This document shows, piece after piece, positions 1-10,439 of a stretch of DNA of 64,000 bases. This DNA comes from Ceratothoa steindachneri (lineage: Eukaryota > Arthropoda > Malacostraca > Isopoda > Cymothoidae), in NCBI GenBank assembly GCA_963969495.1, contig OZ018321.1:102673578-102737577 (forward strand), in the 5' to 3' direction. Every line of letters begins with the position of its first letter. Positions within the stretch are counted from its first letter, which is position 1. Below the pieces are notes generated by a model. That model worked only from the letters and a program-made list of their open reading frames with translations, was not told the origin of the DNA and did not search any database. The translations under genes were made by a program, and so were the position numbers.

Positions 1-385
1 ACTTCATATTGCTATACTAGACTGCAAAAAAAAAACTTCAAAGGTGCTGCAATCCTGAGATTTTTTGTTTAAACTATGTAACGCCGAGCGTTTAACATTT
101 GGGCGTTCGGATGTTCGAGCTGCAGTTCCTAATCGCAAACAAAGCCTCTCCTTTTTTTATACATTTATATGTGTGTATGCGCCACACGATCTTTCATACA
201 CTAGAAGGAACTTATACTAAGTTAACTTTAAATTAATAATTTTACAGTTCTGTGCAATAAATTTGTTATAATAAAATCAATATTATTCTTCTTACCACCG
301 GATACTGGCTTTTTACTATTTACACAATTTAAAATTAAATAAGCACTGAATATACATTATTAAACTTAATTGAACTCGGATTTTT
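1..385. other. AT-rich stretch, no gene seen
   Basis: Both strands are full of stops and nothing resembles a known protein, RNA gene or repeat found elsewhere in the window. Confidence 0.5.
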
Positions 386-811
386 TTAAAGCACTATTAT
401 TGTCATTATTAATTTTGAACACTGTACCCGAACGAATGGCGTAAATTCATATGTTGATTTTCTCTTGGTCCAGTGTTGTCCTTTAGAGCTGCGATGATGG
501 GCGCTGTGGTCGTTTGTAGAAACTGGGTTAGGTCTCAACCTACGTCCACTTGTAGGTGTTGACCGTAACTCATCCAGGTTGCTTTCAGTATTCCGGTGCG
601 TAGAAATAAGCTTCTCTGCCATACTAACGGCCTCTTCATTGAAAGGGAGGCCGACGGGAATAGAGTTCGCCAAGTCTTCTTCTTTTTGAGCTGATAGTAG
701 TAGGCTTGACGGTAGTCGTATTGGCGACTTCTGTTTCTCTGAGATCCGCTTGTTTCTCGTTCTGTGACTCCATTTTCCGAACCCTATCCTCGTTCGATCA
801 AAAGGGGTCAC
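386..811 (-). CDS. Hypothetical 141-codon ORF, unrecognised
   Basis: An uninterrupted ATG-to-stop reading frame of 141 codons. The predicted product is basic and polar, rich in Ser, Arg and Thr, with no signal peptide, membrane segment or motif I recognise. It lies just outside Polinton-derived fragment C and its start is next to a 24-bp tandem repeat. It could be the remnant of an adjacent mobile-element gene or a chance ORF. No second copy appears in the window to show selection, so I give it little weight. Confidence 0.15.
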   Translation of the reverse strand: MTPFDRTRIGFGKWSHRTRNKRISEKQKSPIRLPSSLLLSAQKEEDLANSIPVGLPFNEEAVSMAEKLISTHRNTESNLDELRSTPTSGRRLRPNPVSTNDHSAHHRSSKGQHWTKRKSTYEFTPFVRVQCSKLIMTIIVL

Positions 812-877
812 CAGTAGTCGCAGGTGTAAGGTTACCCGTTATCGCAGGTCTAAGGTCACCAGTTATAGGTATCTTGT
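806..877 (+). repeat. 24-bp tandem repeat, 3 copies
   Basis: Units start at 806, 830 and 854 with GGTCACC, GGTTACC and GGTCACC, followed by a CGCAGGT-type segment. Spacing is exactly 24 bp and the third unit is degenerate. Confidence 0.6.
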
Positions 878-959
878 TATTGACCTATTAGTTGTTGGTT
901 ACGAGTTTATACGAGGCTAGTTAGTTAGTTGGTAGTGGTCTCGAGGCGGTTGGTTAAAT

Positions 960-1360
960 GTTCACCAGTAGAGGTCAATTGAGTAGCATTGGTGGGTGGA
1001 GTCCGAGTCTACACAAACGCACACACTCATGCGTATATTCAAACACGTATACACATGAACTTGCACCCAAAGTCTCCCCCTTCCCTCATTGGTTTGTCGC
1101 CCAAAGGTCCCCAACCCCTCTCCCGCTGTGTCAGTATTATTTTTGAAGAGAATTAGAGTCTATACACACTCACACATACTTATTGGTTTGTCGCCAAAAT
1201 GTTCCCAACCAATCCCACCCACCAGGGCAGTGATATTTTTTGAAGCAAATCGTTGGGTTTTCTTTAACGCGGTTATAATTTACATGTTATGTTCTCGAAT
1301 TAGCACATCAATAGAGTTGTCACTTAACTTTTTTACTATCCTTTAATTGGTACGTCTAGT
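960..1360 (+). repeat. Polinton-linked noncoding tandem repeat, copy C
   Basis: GT/CA-rich sequence with two degenerate units of about 105 bp, each containing TTGGTTTGTCGCC, then a C-rich run, then a CAGTRATATTTTTTGAAG-like segment. The same block recurs in reverse orientation at 4116-4495 and 16746-17158, always next to the same putative coding segment. This marks it as part of one repeat family that I link to the neighbouring Polinton polymerase fragments. Confidence 0.65.
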
Positions 1361-1980
1361 TGCCATCTTTTAAATCATTTGTCACTAAGCCTTTCAGTGT
1401 GTCATACGTTCTAAGATAATCCTGCATCCACACCGTATCACATCCAGACTTCGTAAATAGTTTGAAAACCAAGATGTGTGTTGATCAGATTATTAATTTA
1501 GCCCAGACTATACATCTACGGTTGATTTCTTCGATCATGTTAGGCGACTTATTCATCAAGACCCATTTGATTGAATTGAATTTCTGTATAGTGGGTGAGT
1601 CCAACCACCTTTCAACTAAAATAAGAGAAAACAATTACTTGAACATCTCCAGTTTATTGATTTAGAAGATTTAATCATGGGTGAAAAAATTCATAAACGA
1701 GCTTATTGATCAGTTTTTCTTTGTAGGAGGTCTATCCGATTTTCACAGTAGATGGGGGATAGGTTTTTCTGTATATTACATTCTAACATGCTGAATGATG
1801 GTGAGAAAGTAGTGAATATCGCTATATTTAACACCAAACCACTGCTATTTCGTTTTTTATCGAAGTATTCCCATCAGCTCACTGATATGATGTAAACTAA
1901 AATCGAAGAAGAAAAAATGAAAGAATCCTCCTTCTCACAAGATCAAGTAAATGTGATGAGTTATTTTGTAGACAAATTAA
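1361..1980 (+). pseudogene. Unidentified Polinton-linked coding remnant, copy C
   Basis: This is the forward-strand partner of 3561-4115 on the reverse strand. Identity is high over several hundred bases, beginning around GCCATCTTTTAAATCATTTG. The longest ORF in it (1462-1665) encodes a segment with TIHLRLISS, which copy B also carries. The reading frame then breaks repeatedly. After about 1935 copy C diverges from copy B and stays open for a while (a stretch ending DKLKHW at 1989). I do not recognise the protein. It may be another Polinton gene, since copy B joins it directly to polymerase sequence, or unrelated DNA carried with it. Confidence 0.5.
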
Positions 1981-2115
1981 AGCATTGGTAGTATAACGCG
2001 TATTATTTCATCTTTATTATATTCATATTAATCAGAGAATATTATAAATGATAAAAAATTATATTCATAAAAAGTTCATAATAGCTGACAGGGATTCAAT
2101 GTATAATTTTTTTTT

Positions 2116-3560
2116 TTAAATGCCATATAAGATCCCTTTGAATTTGATAGGTATGGTTCGATAACTCCCTGAGAATTCAACTGATTTACGAAATGTCTTT
2201 ATCAAAATCTTTTTTCCCTCTCACCTCTTTCTCTCCACCGTGTTTCTCGGCTCTGAAACCCCTAAATAATACAGAGATATAACTATCAACATTCTTTCTA
2301 TCATCATCGGTTCCAACTAGGCGTTTCATGATATCGTTGTCATTATATCGTTCGACTCAGTTTTAATGGTTAATCCTTTAGCACAAAGTATATACTTCAA
2401 TCTACTCTTTGTTTGGATACGTACCGAATAGGATTTGGGACCCGAAGAGCAGAATGAATCTCCATATGCATCGGCACCGTATACATCTTTGATCTCATTG
2501 GTGAGATCACCTTTGAATTTTTCAAGTCGAGGTTATGAGCTATCTTTCCTAGTAATGAAGATGGCACTGTCTGTGTCACAGAATGACAACCCTTCACCCA
2601 ACGAGTCTAAGAGGCCATAGATCTTGATTCGATCATAGGCGGTTGTGAATTCTGCATTTAGAAGATTTGTTACGTGGTAGTCAACTTCTACATGTTCAGC
2701 ATTCTCCACTTTCGCTATGTATGCATTGCCAACTACATCCAAAGGTCGTTGTTGATCAGGTTAATTACATCATGGTCCAAGCCACAGCTGGCTGTTTTCA
2801 TACTGCAAATCCTCTGAGCGAACTTTCCCCAGAGGCTGTAAACGAAAAAAATATGATCAGAATTAATCGTCTCGTGTTTTGTATTATTATTGTTATTATT
2901 ATTATGGTCTTCAAATTTTTGAAATTATTGACTTCACATTTTGAATGTAAAATATCAATGCAAAAAAAAACTAATCTCAGGAAGAAATCCTTACCTGTTT
3001 AGACAGAGTTTTGCTCTAAAACGCTTTCCAGGATTCGTTTCGATGTTGTCTATTTGTATGTATATCTCCTCAGCCTGATTCTCCCTCTTCAATTATTCCA
3101 TTTTCTCTTTCTCTCCATCCACCTCTTACGGGAATCCATAAGCTTCTATTTTTTTCTAAAAGAAAAAATAGAAAACTCCCAAAACTCGTAGATTTTTCTG
3201 GTCTTATACATCTTCTCATGACCAGTTTCAGTTCTGGGGTTGTGTACACTACGCAAATCATTCGTTGCTTCTTTGTGTGATTGCAGATGCGTTAGTTTTT
3301 CTGATCGCATGTGGTACGGAGTGTGAAAGTAAGTTTACCACCTATGGATTGAGGGGGAACATCAACTTTTGCAATACCGAAAAATGTCTTATTCACACCT
3401 TCGGTGAATTCTTGAATATACGGAATTTCTCGCAAGGATACGCAACATCGAGGTGATCCTCCGGGATATAGAATGTTTGTCATGCAATACAAAGATAAGG
3501 AGCAAAAATGAACGTAATGGGTTTTCACACCTTCTTTCATCCTTGCCTCTTCATTGTTTT
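2116..3560 (-). pseudogene. pPolB: Polinton/Maverick DNA polymerase B remnant, copy B
   Basis: Polintons encode a protein-primed family B DNA polymerase that copies the element. Read on the - strand this copy covers the palm and thumb. It has a motif A region (HYVHFCSLSLYCM, where the usual metal-binding Asp is His), then GIAKVDV and a GGKLTF segment, and a spliced motif B region KLCLN/SLWGKFAQR. Motif C is CDTDS, followed by GDLTNEI and SSGPKSY, which matches the SGGPKNY signature of this family. It lacks the exonuclease domain and carries frameshifts and stops. At about 3560 it joins the unidentified segment also seen in copy C. The polymerase assignment is firm; the function is lost. Confidence 0.85.
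2836..2994 (-). other. Spliceosomal intron in pPolB copy B
   Basis: On the - strand the exon ends AAACAG, then GTAAGG opens the intron and TTTACAG closes it 159 bp later. Removing it rebuilds the conserved polymerase motif B across the junction, with an Asn-Ser codon split after its second base. An intron of 214 bp sits at the identical position in copy A. Confidence 0.85.
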
Positions 3561-4115
3561 CATCATATCAGTAAGCTGATGGCTATACCATAAGAGAAAG
3601 CGAAATAACAGGAGTTTTGTGTCAAATATAGCGATGTTCACTACTCTCTCACCATCATTTACCATATTAGAATGTAATATGCAGCAAAACTTATCCCCCC
3701 CCTCCCATCTAACTGTGACGATCAGATAGACCTCCTAAAAAGAAAAACTAATCTATGAGCTCGTTTTTGAATTTTTCACCCATGATTAAATCTTTTAAAT
3801 CCATAAACTGGAGATGTTCAAGCAATTATTTCCCGTTGTTCGGAGTTACAAGGTAGTTGTATTGACCCACTTTACAGAAATTCAATTTGAGAAAATGGGT
3901 CTGTCTTCATAAATAAGTAGACAAAGATGATCGAAGAAATCAACCGTAGATGAATAGTCCGGGATGAATTTATAATCCGATCCTCACCCATCTTCGGTTG
4001 CAAAATATTTACTAAGTCTGGCTGTGATATGGTGTGGATGGAGGATAATCTTTGAACGTGTGACACACAGAGAGGTTTAGTGACAAATGATTTAAAAGAT
4101 GGCACCTAGACCGAC
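3561..4115 (-). pseudogene. Unidentified Polinton-linked coding remnant, copy B
   Basis: Reverse-strand homologue of 1361-1935. The longest piece (3872-4105) reads MPSFKSFVTKP at its start and includes NSSRTIHLRLISS; frames change several times downstream. It abuts the polymerase palm of copy B through a short shared GAAGGTGTGAAA-like sequence, so copy B may be a recombinant. No known domain is visible. Confidence 0.5.
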
Positions 4116-4495
4116 CAATTAAAGGATTGTAAAAAGGTTAAGTGTCAACTTCACTGATATAATAATTCTGACAATACATAATAATTCAAACCGCATCAAA
4201 GAAACCCCACCGATTTGCTAAAAAAAATATCACTGATCTAGGAGGGTGGGAGAGGTCGGTTACATTTTGGTGACAAACCAATAAGTGTGTTTATGTGTGT
4301 TGATACTGTGATTCTTTAAAATATATCACTGACCTAGGGGCGAGGGTGGGGAGACATTTTGCTAACAAACCAATGAGGGGGGATGGGGGAGAGTCGGGTT
4401 GCAAGGTCATGTGTGTGCATGTACATGTTTGAATGTACTCATGAGTGTGTGTGTATTTGTGTAGACTCGGACTCCACCGATTTGCTGCAAAAAAT
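4116..4495 (-). repeat. Polinton-linked noncoding tandem repeat, copy B
   Basis: Three degenerate units of about 100 bp, each with a (A)AAATATCA(C/G)TGA segment, a G-rich run and GACAAACCAAT. It is the reverse complement of the block at 960-1360 and shares all its landmarks with 16746-17158. Confidence 0.65.
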
Positions 4496-6433
4496 ATCAG
4501 AGCATATGTGCTGTATGAAGAGGTCGAAGAAGGCGATGGTCAAGAAATGGTATGCCGTGTATTATGACATTTAAACCTATAAAAAAGTGAGATCATTCAT
4601 ATTTTTTCCTTATATATTGGTTATGCAGATAATCTGTGAGCTCTGTTTTGATAACGAGAATAAAACATGATAAATGTACGAACCGTTGTCCACAAACAAA
4701 GACTTTTGAAAGAGAAGGTGAAAAATTCCCTTGTAAACCCTTTATAGCAGAGTTAATACGAATAGGAGGATCGAGAGAAAATGTGAAAATATATATCCAG
4801 GATGGCACATAATAGTGTCAAATCCGATGGCTAATTCATCTATGATGAACTGCTTCAATATTTTAATTCTAATCTCTTTAATTCAAATCCAATGAAGTGG
4901 GGACGAAATATCTTCAAGATAGAGCTCTTTCAAAACATATTTTTTAAGGATACTCTCCTATTCATGCCATCATCGCTGAAAAAACTTCCAAACACAATGG
5001 GACTACCCGACATGGAAAAGTTATTTTCCTTACGATTTTCTTTCAGAGAAATCCTTGAACTATATTGGTCCAGTTCCTGAAAAAAACGGTATTTTAACTA
5101 TGAGAAAATGAACAATGAGGAAAAGGTATACTTTGAGAGAATATTTTACTCAAATTTCCAGGAAGAAGAATACAATATTCGCACAGAGTGTATTAAGTTT
5201 TGCATTCAAGATGTGTCTATCCTTCGCCTGTGTTTTGAAAAGTTTAGGTGTGCATTAATCAGAAGATTTAACATTTATCCAATGCAGTCTTGCATCACAA
5301 TAGCCTCATTGTGTTAGAAAGTGTATAAAGATTTCTTACCATAAAATTCGATGGCAATTATCGACAGGAATAAATTAAAAGCTTTTTCTTATCAGGATAT
5401 ATATTGCTTTATGTTTGAAAAACATGTTAGAGGAATCCCAATTTCCCATGCAAGGAACGGTGCTGAGCGTAGCCTTTCTGTTGGTGGGAGGTAATTTTTC
5501 CTGAAGGGTTTTCACCATCAGAAGGAGGAACCTCGTTTCTCTTTCATGGTTGTTATTAGCATGGGTGTCATAAAGAAGACCTTTAATCTCAAACGAGATG
5601 TTTCCATTGGTGTACATGGGTCCTTGGACCGCTACTACTGCACAATAGAGATTGATCGAATTCTCAGTAGCAAATACAAGGTTAATATTCTCTGGGAGTG
5701 TGAATTTGAAACTATGATGCAAACCGTTCCACGACAATGTGAGAGAGTTAATATAATCTCCGCCAATGTAGTGAATGGTGTATTAAATGTGGGGAGTGCC
5801 CTATTTGGCGGCAGATGTAACCCACTAACCGAAGGTGTGAAAATCTATTACCTCGAATTTCCCTTCTTATATCCGTACTGGATGAAAAACAATCCATATT
5901 CCTTAGGATCACCTCGGCGTTGCGTATCTATGCGAGAAATTCCGTCTATTCAAGAATTCATCGGGTGTGAATTAGACATTTCAGTATGTATATTCCAGTA
6001 TATTCCGGTATGTATATTGATATGTATATTCCAGTTCTCCCTCAATCCATAGATGGTAAACTTACTTTCACAATCTGCACCGCATGCGATCAGCAAAACA
6101 CACGCGAATACAATCACTCTGAAGAGCAACGTATGATTTTCGGATTGTATACATCCCAGAAACTGAAACTTGCCCTGGAAAAGATGTATAAGCTTAAGAA
6201 AATCTACGAGTTTGGAGAGTTTGAAAAGAGGGATGGTTTGTTCGCAGAGTATATAAAAACATTTCTTCAATAAAAATTAGAAGTATTTGTATTCTTGCGA
6301 GAAGTGGTTGGAGAGAAGGAGAAAATGGAATATGTGAAGAGGTTGAATCAGGCTGAGGGGATAAACATACAAATAGACAACATCGAGAGGAATCCTGGAA
6401 AGCATTTTTGAGAGCAAAGCTCTGTCTAAACAG

Positions 6434-6559
6434 GTAAGGATTTCTTCCTGAGATTAGTTTTTTTTATGCATTGATATATACATTCAAAATGTAATTTTTA
6501 TAAGTATAAACACATTATACAACAAATGTGAAGTCAATAATTTAAAAAACTTGAAGACG

Positions 6560-6590
<31 letters not shown>

Positions 6591-6647
6591 TAATAATAAT
6601 ACAGAACACGAGGCCATTAATCCTGATCATATTTTTTTCATTTACAG
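6434..6647 (+). other. Spliceosomal intron in pPolB copy A
   Basis: GTAAGG at 6434 and TTTACAG ending at 6647 bound a 214-bp AT-rich intron that contains an (AAT)n run near 6557-6600. Splicing joins KLCLN to SLW across motif B, the same codon and phase as in copy B at 2836-2994. Confidence 0.85.
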
Positions 6648-7152
6648 TCTCTGGGAAAGTTTGTTCATAGGATTCGCAGAGTGAAAACCGTCATCTGTCG
6701 TTTGGACCATGATGTAATCAACCTGATCAATAACGACGATTACATTGTGAACTATTTGGGTCTAATTGGCAATGCATACATAGCAAAAGTGGAGAATGCT
6801 GAACATGTAGAAGTTGACTATCACATAACGAATCTTTCGATTGCAGCATTCACAAAGGCCTATGCTCGCATCAAGATTTATGGCCTCTTAGACTCTTTGG
6901 GTGGACGGTTGTCATTCTGTGACACAGACGTGCCATCTTCATTGCTAGGATATATGACCCACAACCTCGACTTGAAGAATTCTTAGCTGATCTCACCGAT
7001 GAGATCAAATATGTGCACGGTGCCGATGCGTATGGAGATTCATTCTGCTCTACGGATCTCCAATCCCTATTCGACACGTATCCAAACGAACAGTTAGGTG
7101 AATGAAGTATATACTTTGTGCTAAAGGAGTAACCATTAACACTCAGTACAAC

Positions 7153-7157
7153 GATAT
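7153..7157 (+). repeat. Left target-site duplication GATAT
   Basis: GATAT lies directly before the 5' LTR and is repeated at 14566-14570 directly after the 3' LTR. Copy B has one GATAT in the matching uninterrupted sequence near 2325. Confidence 0.85.
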
Positions 7158-8288
7158 TGTGTGAGCATGAAACTCAATCCGCCGTTATCACACAGAATTT
7201 TTCTGGTCGAGACAGACCAGCGCCGTTAGTTTAATTTGGGGTGCCCTATCACCCTCTTTCCCCCAGTTTGATAACGCTGCCCCATTCCCAGGTGCCAGCC
7301 ATGTCCATCTTCCCCCTCTTGGGGTAGAAGGGAATCTCTTTTATTTCCCGTTCGCCTCGACGATGCCCCAAAATATCAAGGTTCATGTTTGCTTAAGCCA
7401 CGTCCGATATCCACTTAGGATGCCCTCTCTGCGCGCAGCCCTCTGTCGTCCATAGTTGTGGCTCCTATATGAGGTGATGTCTGCAAATACTCAAAAGATA
7501 GAGAGAAGACGAGCTTCTTACCGTTCAGATTTTAGTAACCTGTCTCCCGTGAAGTGGTCCCCTCGCAATTGTGATCTCGTCAGCAAATCGTCTTCACCTA
7601 ATCCACCCTGATCAGAGCAAGATTAAGGAAACCTGTTTACGCCCCAGAAGATTGTCTTGGATTTCTCTCGTCTCACTACTTTGGTTGAGACTTCCTGCCG
7701 TCCGCAGACGAATATCGATTTGTAATTACTTCTCCCTGGAGCCGAGGTAATCTCAACTCCCTCCGGAGTCTCTCTGGATGCCTCCGCATCGAGACCCTAC
7801 CTTCCCAGTTCATCCCCCAGGGGTAACTAGGAGTCCTATACTGGTAAGTTCCACCTGTTTGTTCCCAGTCCTAAGAAGAATTCCCCATTTGATGTAACGC
7901 CAGTAGACTTGCTAAATCTTTCATTAAATCCAACTTATTGGATCACTTATATATTTTCCTGGGTCTAATATTCCTTAATTTTTGCCTGTCATAATATTCT
8001 TTTATCGTACTGATTATTATTTAGATTTTCATATTTACCTGTGCCCTTGTTCTAATTATTTACATTAAAGTTTTTTTTGTAGAGTTGTTTATCTCTCGAA
8101 TAACCTTTGAGACGAACCCGGCAAACGTATTTGCATTTAAAGAGCCAGCCAAATATTATCGCACTCTAAGAAGAAAGTTCTTAACTTTCCCCAATTCAAT
8201 TGTACCCGAGCGCAACGCCGATTGTGGCTGCCTGGCGTACAGTAGTGTGTACCTTTAGAGACTTTTTGGTCACACGCCTTCGTTCTTC

Positions 8289-8292
<4 letters not shown>
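7158..8292 (+). repeat. 5' LTR
   Basis: 1,135 bp, starting TGTGTGAGCATGA and ending TTCGTTCTTCGACA. It aligns with the 3' LTR over its whole length. It has one copy of the 85-bp unit that is triplicated in the 3' LTR, and it keeps about 60 bp near 8100-8160 that the 3' LTR lacks. Clear divergence between the LTRs means an old insertion. Confidence 0.9.

Positions 8293-8385
<93 letters not shown>
8291..8385. repeat. (TA)n array at the 5' LTR edge
   Basis: About 95 bp of uninterrupted TA beginning at the last bases of the 5' LTR. The IYIYIY reading frames across it are artefacts. Confidence 0.95.
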
Positions 8386-8387
<2 letters not shown>

Positions 8388-8816
8388 ATTATTATTATAT
8401 ATCATTAAATTAAAAACTGGGCAGGCATAGTTGCGTTATTTTTATTTTTATTTATTTTTTACTTTTTACTTAAGAACCCGTTATATTTCAATTCTCCTGA
8501 TTTAATTATTCCTACCGAGTTTTCCTAAGTTCGCTCAAAGTTATTCAAAGATTGTGGAACTAATTATCAACTTTTTTTAAAATATTTAATTGTGTGCTCG
8601 CGAGTCCATTAGTTTCCTCTTTTTGGTGGTAGTCCTCTACTAAAGACCGAGCTTTATTAAGAGGACGGAAGATTTTTAATTCGATAGGGATTAAATTTTC
8701 GCTTTTGTTATTGTGTTTCATATATTTATATTTTTGGGGGGGTGCGCATATCTTTTTTTTTGTCAGTAAACCTTATTAGAATTAAAAATAATAACTTTAG
8801 TAAGAGCCCATAGTTT
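8386..8816 (+). other. Leader region of the LTR element, no gene seen
   Basis: AT-rich sequence between the (TA)n array and the gag start. I see no clear tRNA primer-binding site and no ORF of note. Confidence 0.5.
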
Positions 8817-9830
8817 GTGACTTGTGTTCAGTGTACGTTCGAGCTGCTCGACGCACACGTACTGTCAAAGGTGACGTCCTTTGATAGATTCCACAAACAA
8901 AGTCAAATCTTGGGATTAACAATCAAAGACTTAATTGCCTATGTCCAGAACGAAGAAAGAAAGGAAAGGAAAGAAAGAAGAAAAAGAGAACTAAGAGAAG
9001 CAGAAAGAGAGCAAAGAGAAACCGAAGAAAGAAGAAAAGTAGAGACCAACTCGGGATAACGCAGAAACCCTTTCTGTTAGTTCAAGGAATGAGGCCCCTC
9101 AACCCCCTTCCGTTAAGCTACCCGTATTCAAGGATGGCGAAGACTTCAGTGCTTATCGAGGAGAATGGAGTTGCACGCTTACTTCCCTTGCTCAACGGTC
9201 ATCTTCGGGAAATTTTCATATCTCTCCTTACCGAGGCCACCCTTAATTATTCTACTCTCAAGGACGAATTGCTATCGGCAATTAATAGGAATCAGATTTT
9301 AGGGCTAAGTTTCTCCAGGCAAAAATATTACCTGGCCAAACTTACCGCCACTTCAGCTTCATCCTCCAGAGAAGCCTACAATTCTGGCTAGACTCGGCTC
9401 AAATAGGACGCGAATACGAGTCTCTGTTCGATTTCGTCTTACGTGATCAGTTAATGGCTGCGCTGCCATCCGAAATCCATGTATTCGTAAAAGGTGGACG
9501 AGCGTCTACCTTTAAGGAATCCTTGGAAGAGGCGGATGTACACGCGTCCAGTCATAATATGTATTCCGTAGAACACCAAGAAATCGCATCTCCCAGCTCC
9601 CAAGAGTAATTTCTCTAAGTCCTCCTATAAAAATTCGCCCTTTTTTTCAAAGTGGCTGGTCCCGCAAACCTAGATTCCCTCTCTCGCAAGAACCGAAGGA
9701 TATTGAACCCCTCCTATATAATCCCCCACCATTCAATTAACCCTAGCGTCCCATTGTGTGTTTCGCGTGCGGCGTGCCCGGACATGTAAAAGCCAACTGC
9801 ACCCAAACTCTCACCTTCCCTCTTACCACA
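8817..9830 (+). pseudogene. gag: gag of the LTR element
   Basis: The capsid polyprotein of the retrotransposon, in pieces. 8817-9059 encodes an N-terminal part ending in a highly charged Glu/Arg/Lys coiled coil. Near 9110-9180 another frame gives KLPVFKDGEDFSAYRGEW, the usual opening of the SCAN-like capsid region of gypsy elements. 9410-9560 reads FDFVLRDQLMAALPSEIHV and then a STFKESLEEAD segment, the end of that domain. A zinc knuckle CFACGVPGHVKANC (C-x2-C-x4-H-x4-C) lies near 9760-9803. At least three frameshifts separate these parts. The identification rests on domain order and the knuckle. Confidence 0.8.
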
Positions 9831-9924
9831 TCCAACAAGACCATCAAGTCAATGCTTCTCTCTGTCTCAACCACCTGCTAGCCCAACAACTCAAGCTTCT
9901 GCCCCGACTAACGGTTCCCCAGTG

Positions 9925-10287
9925 CATTACATCAACTTTTTATTTAATAAAAGCTCCCTCGGTGGGCTTGAATTTGAAGAAGGAACTGTGAACGGGTGCC
10001 GGGTGTCACCTCTTGTGAGAGACACCGGATGCACCTGCGTTGTAGTGTCATAAAAATTGCTTCCCCCAGTAAGTCCTGACCACGATAGGTATGCAGTAGT
10101 CTACGACTACTTGGGGCGCGTCAACTGGTTCCGCGTGGTTCGCTGCTACCTAGAATGTAAATACTTCACCGGTTGGGTGGAGGCCGTTGGAGCCTCCATT
10201 AAGTTCTACCTTGTGTTGGTCGGCCAGAACCCCCAGATCTCCCGTAATCCTGTCGCCCAGCCGTCCTCACGAGGGCTCAGGACTTAA
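9925..10287 (+). pseudogene. Aspartic protease (retropepsin) of the LTR element
   Basis: VNGCRVSPLVRDTGCTCVVV near 9990-10047 carries the DTG active-site triplet in the usual hydrophobic setting. It is followed after a frame change by a YFTGWVEAV segment (10170-10195), which matches the protease-to-IN/RT linker of gypsy elements. This enzyme would cut the Gag-Pol polyprotein. Frames are broken on both sides, so it is not functional. Confidence 0.75.
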
Positions 10288-10439
10288 AAGAGTTTGCAAC
10301 CACGTGCCTTTAGAAACTCCTTATGCCCCTGAATTTGCATCCCTTCATAACAAGGAGTTCGAAAATGGACAGAAGGAAAGCTCTTCTCTCCAGGCTCGTA
10401 CTTCTGTGGTAAAAAGCCCAGCAGGACAATCAAGTTACT

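Larger units (their letters stand above)
4500..7157 (+). pseudogene. pPolB: Polinton/Maverick DNA polymerase B remnant, copy A (5' and middle)
   Basis: Most of a protein-primed family B DNA polymerase can be read in order. Exo I is near 4555 (VYYDI, then a stop where Glu is expected). Exo II is near 4810 (AHNSVKSDG). LPNTMGL is near 5010, and CIKFCIQDVSILR is near 5190 with ITIASLC after it. FHGCY-stop-HGC is near 5545 and ILWECEFE near 5690. GGRCN is near 5810 with motif A region YYLEFPFLYPY after it, so the catalytic Asp appears as Glu. GKLTF is near 6055, a split motif B is at 6433/6648, motif C CDTD is near 6930 and DLTDEI near 6995. Stops and frameshifts are frequent. The C-terminal part continues at 14566 beyond an LTR retrotransposon. 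The minus-strand ORF at 5375-5737 is only a shadow of this gene. Confidence 0.9.

Noticed and set aside
5375..5737. 120-codon ORF on the - strand
   Set aside because: It overlaps pPolB copy A, whose + strand frames carry the family motifs (FHGCY, ILWECEFE). The minus frame has none.
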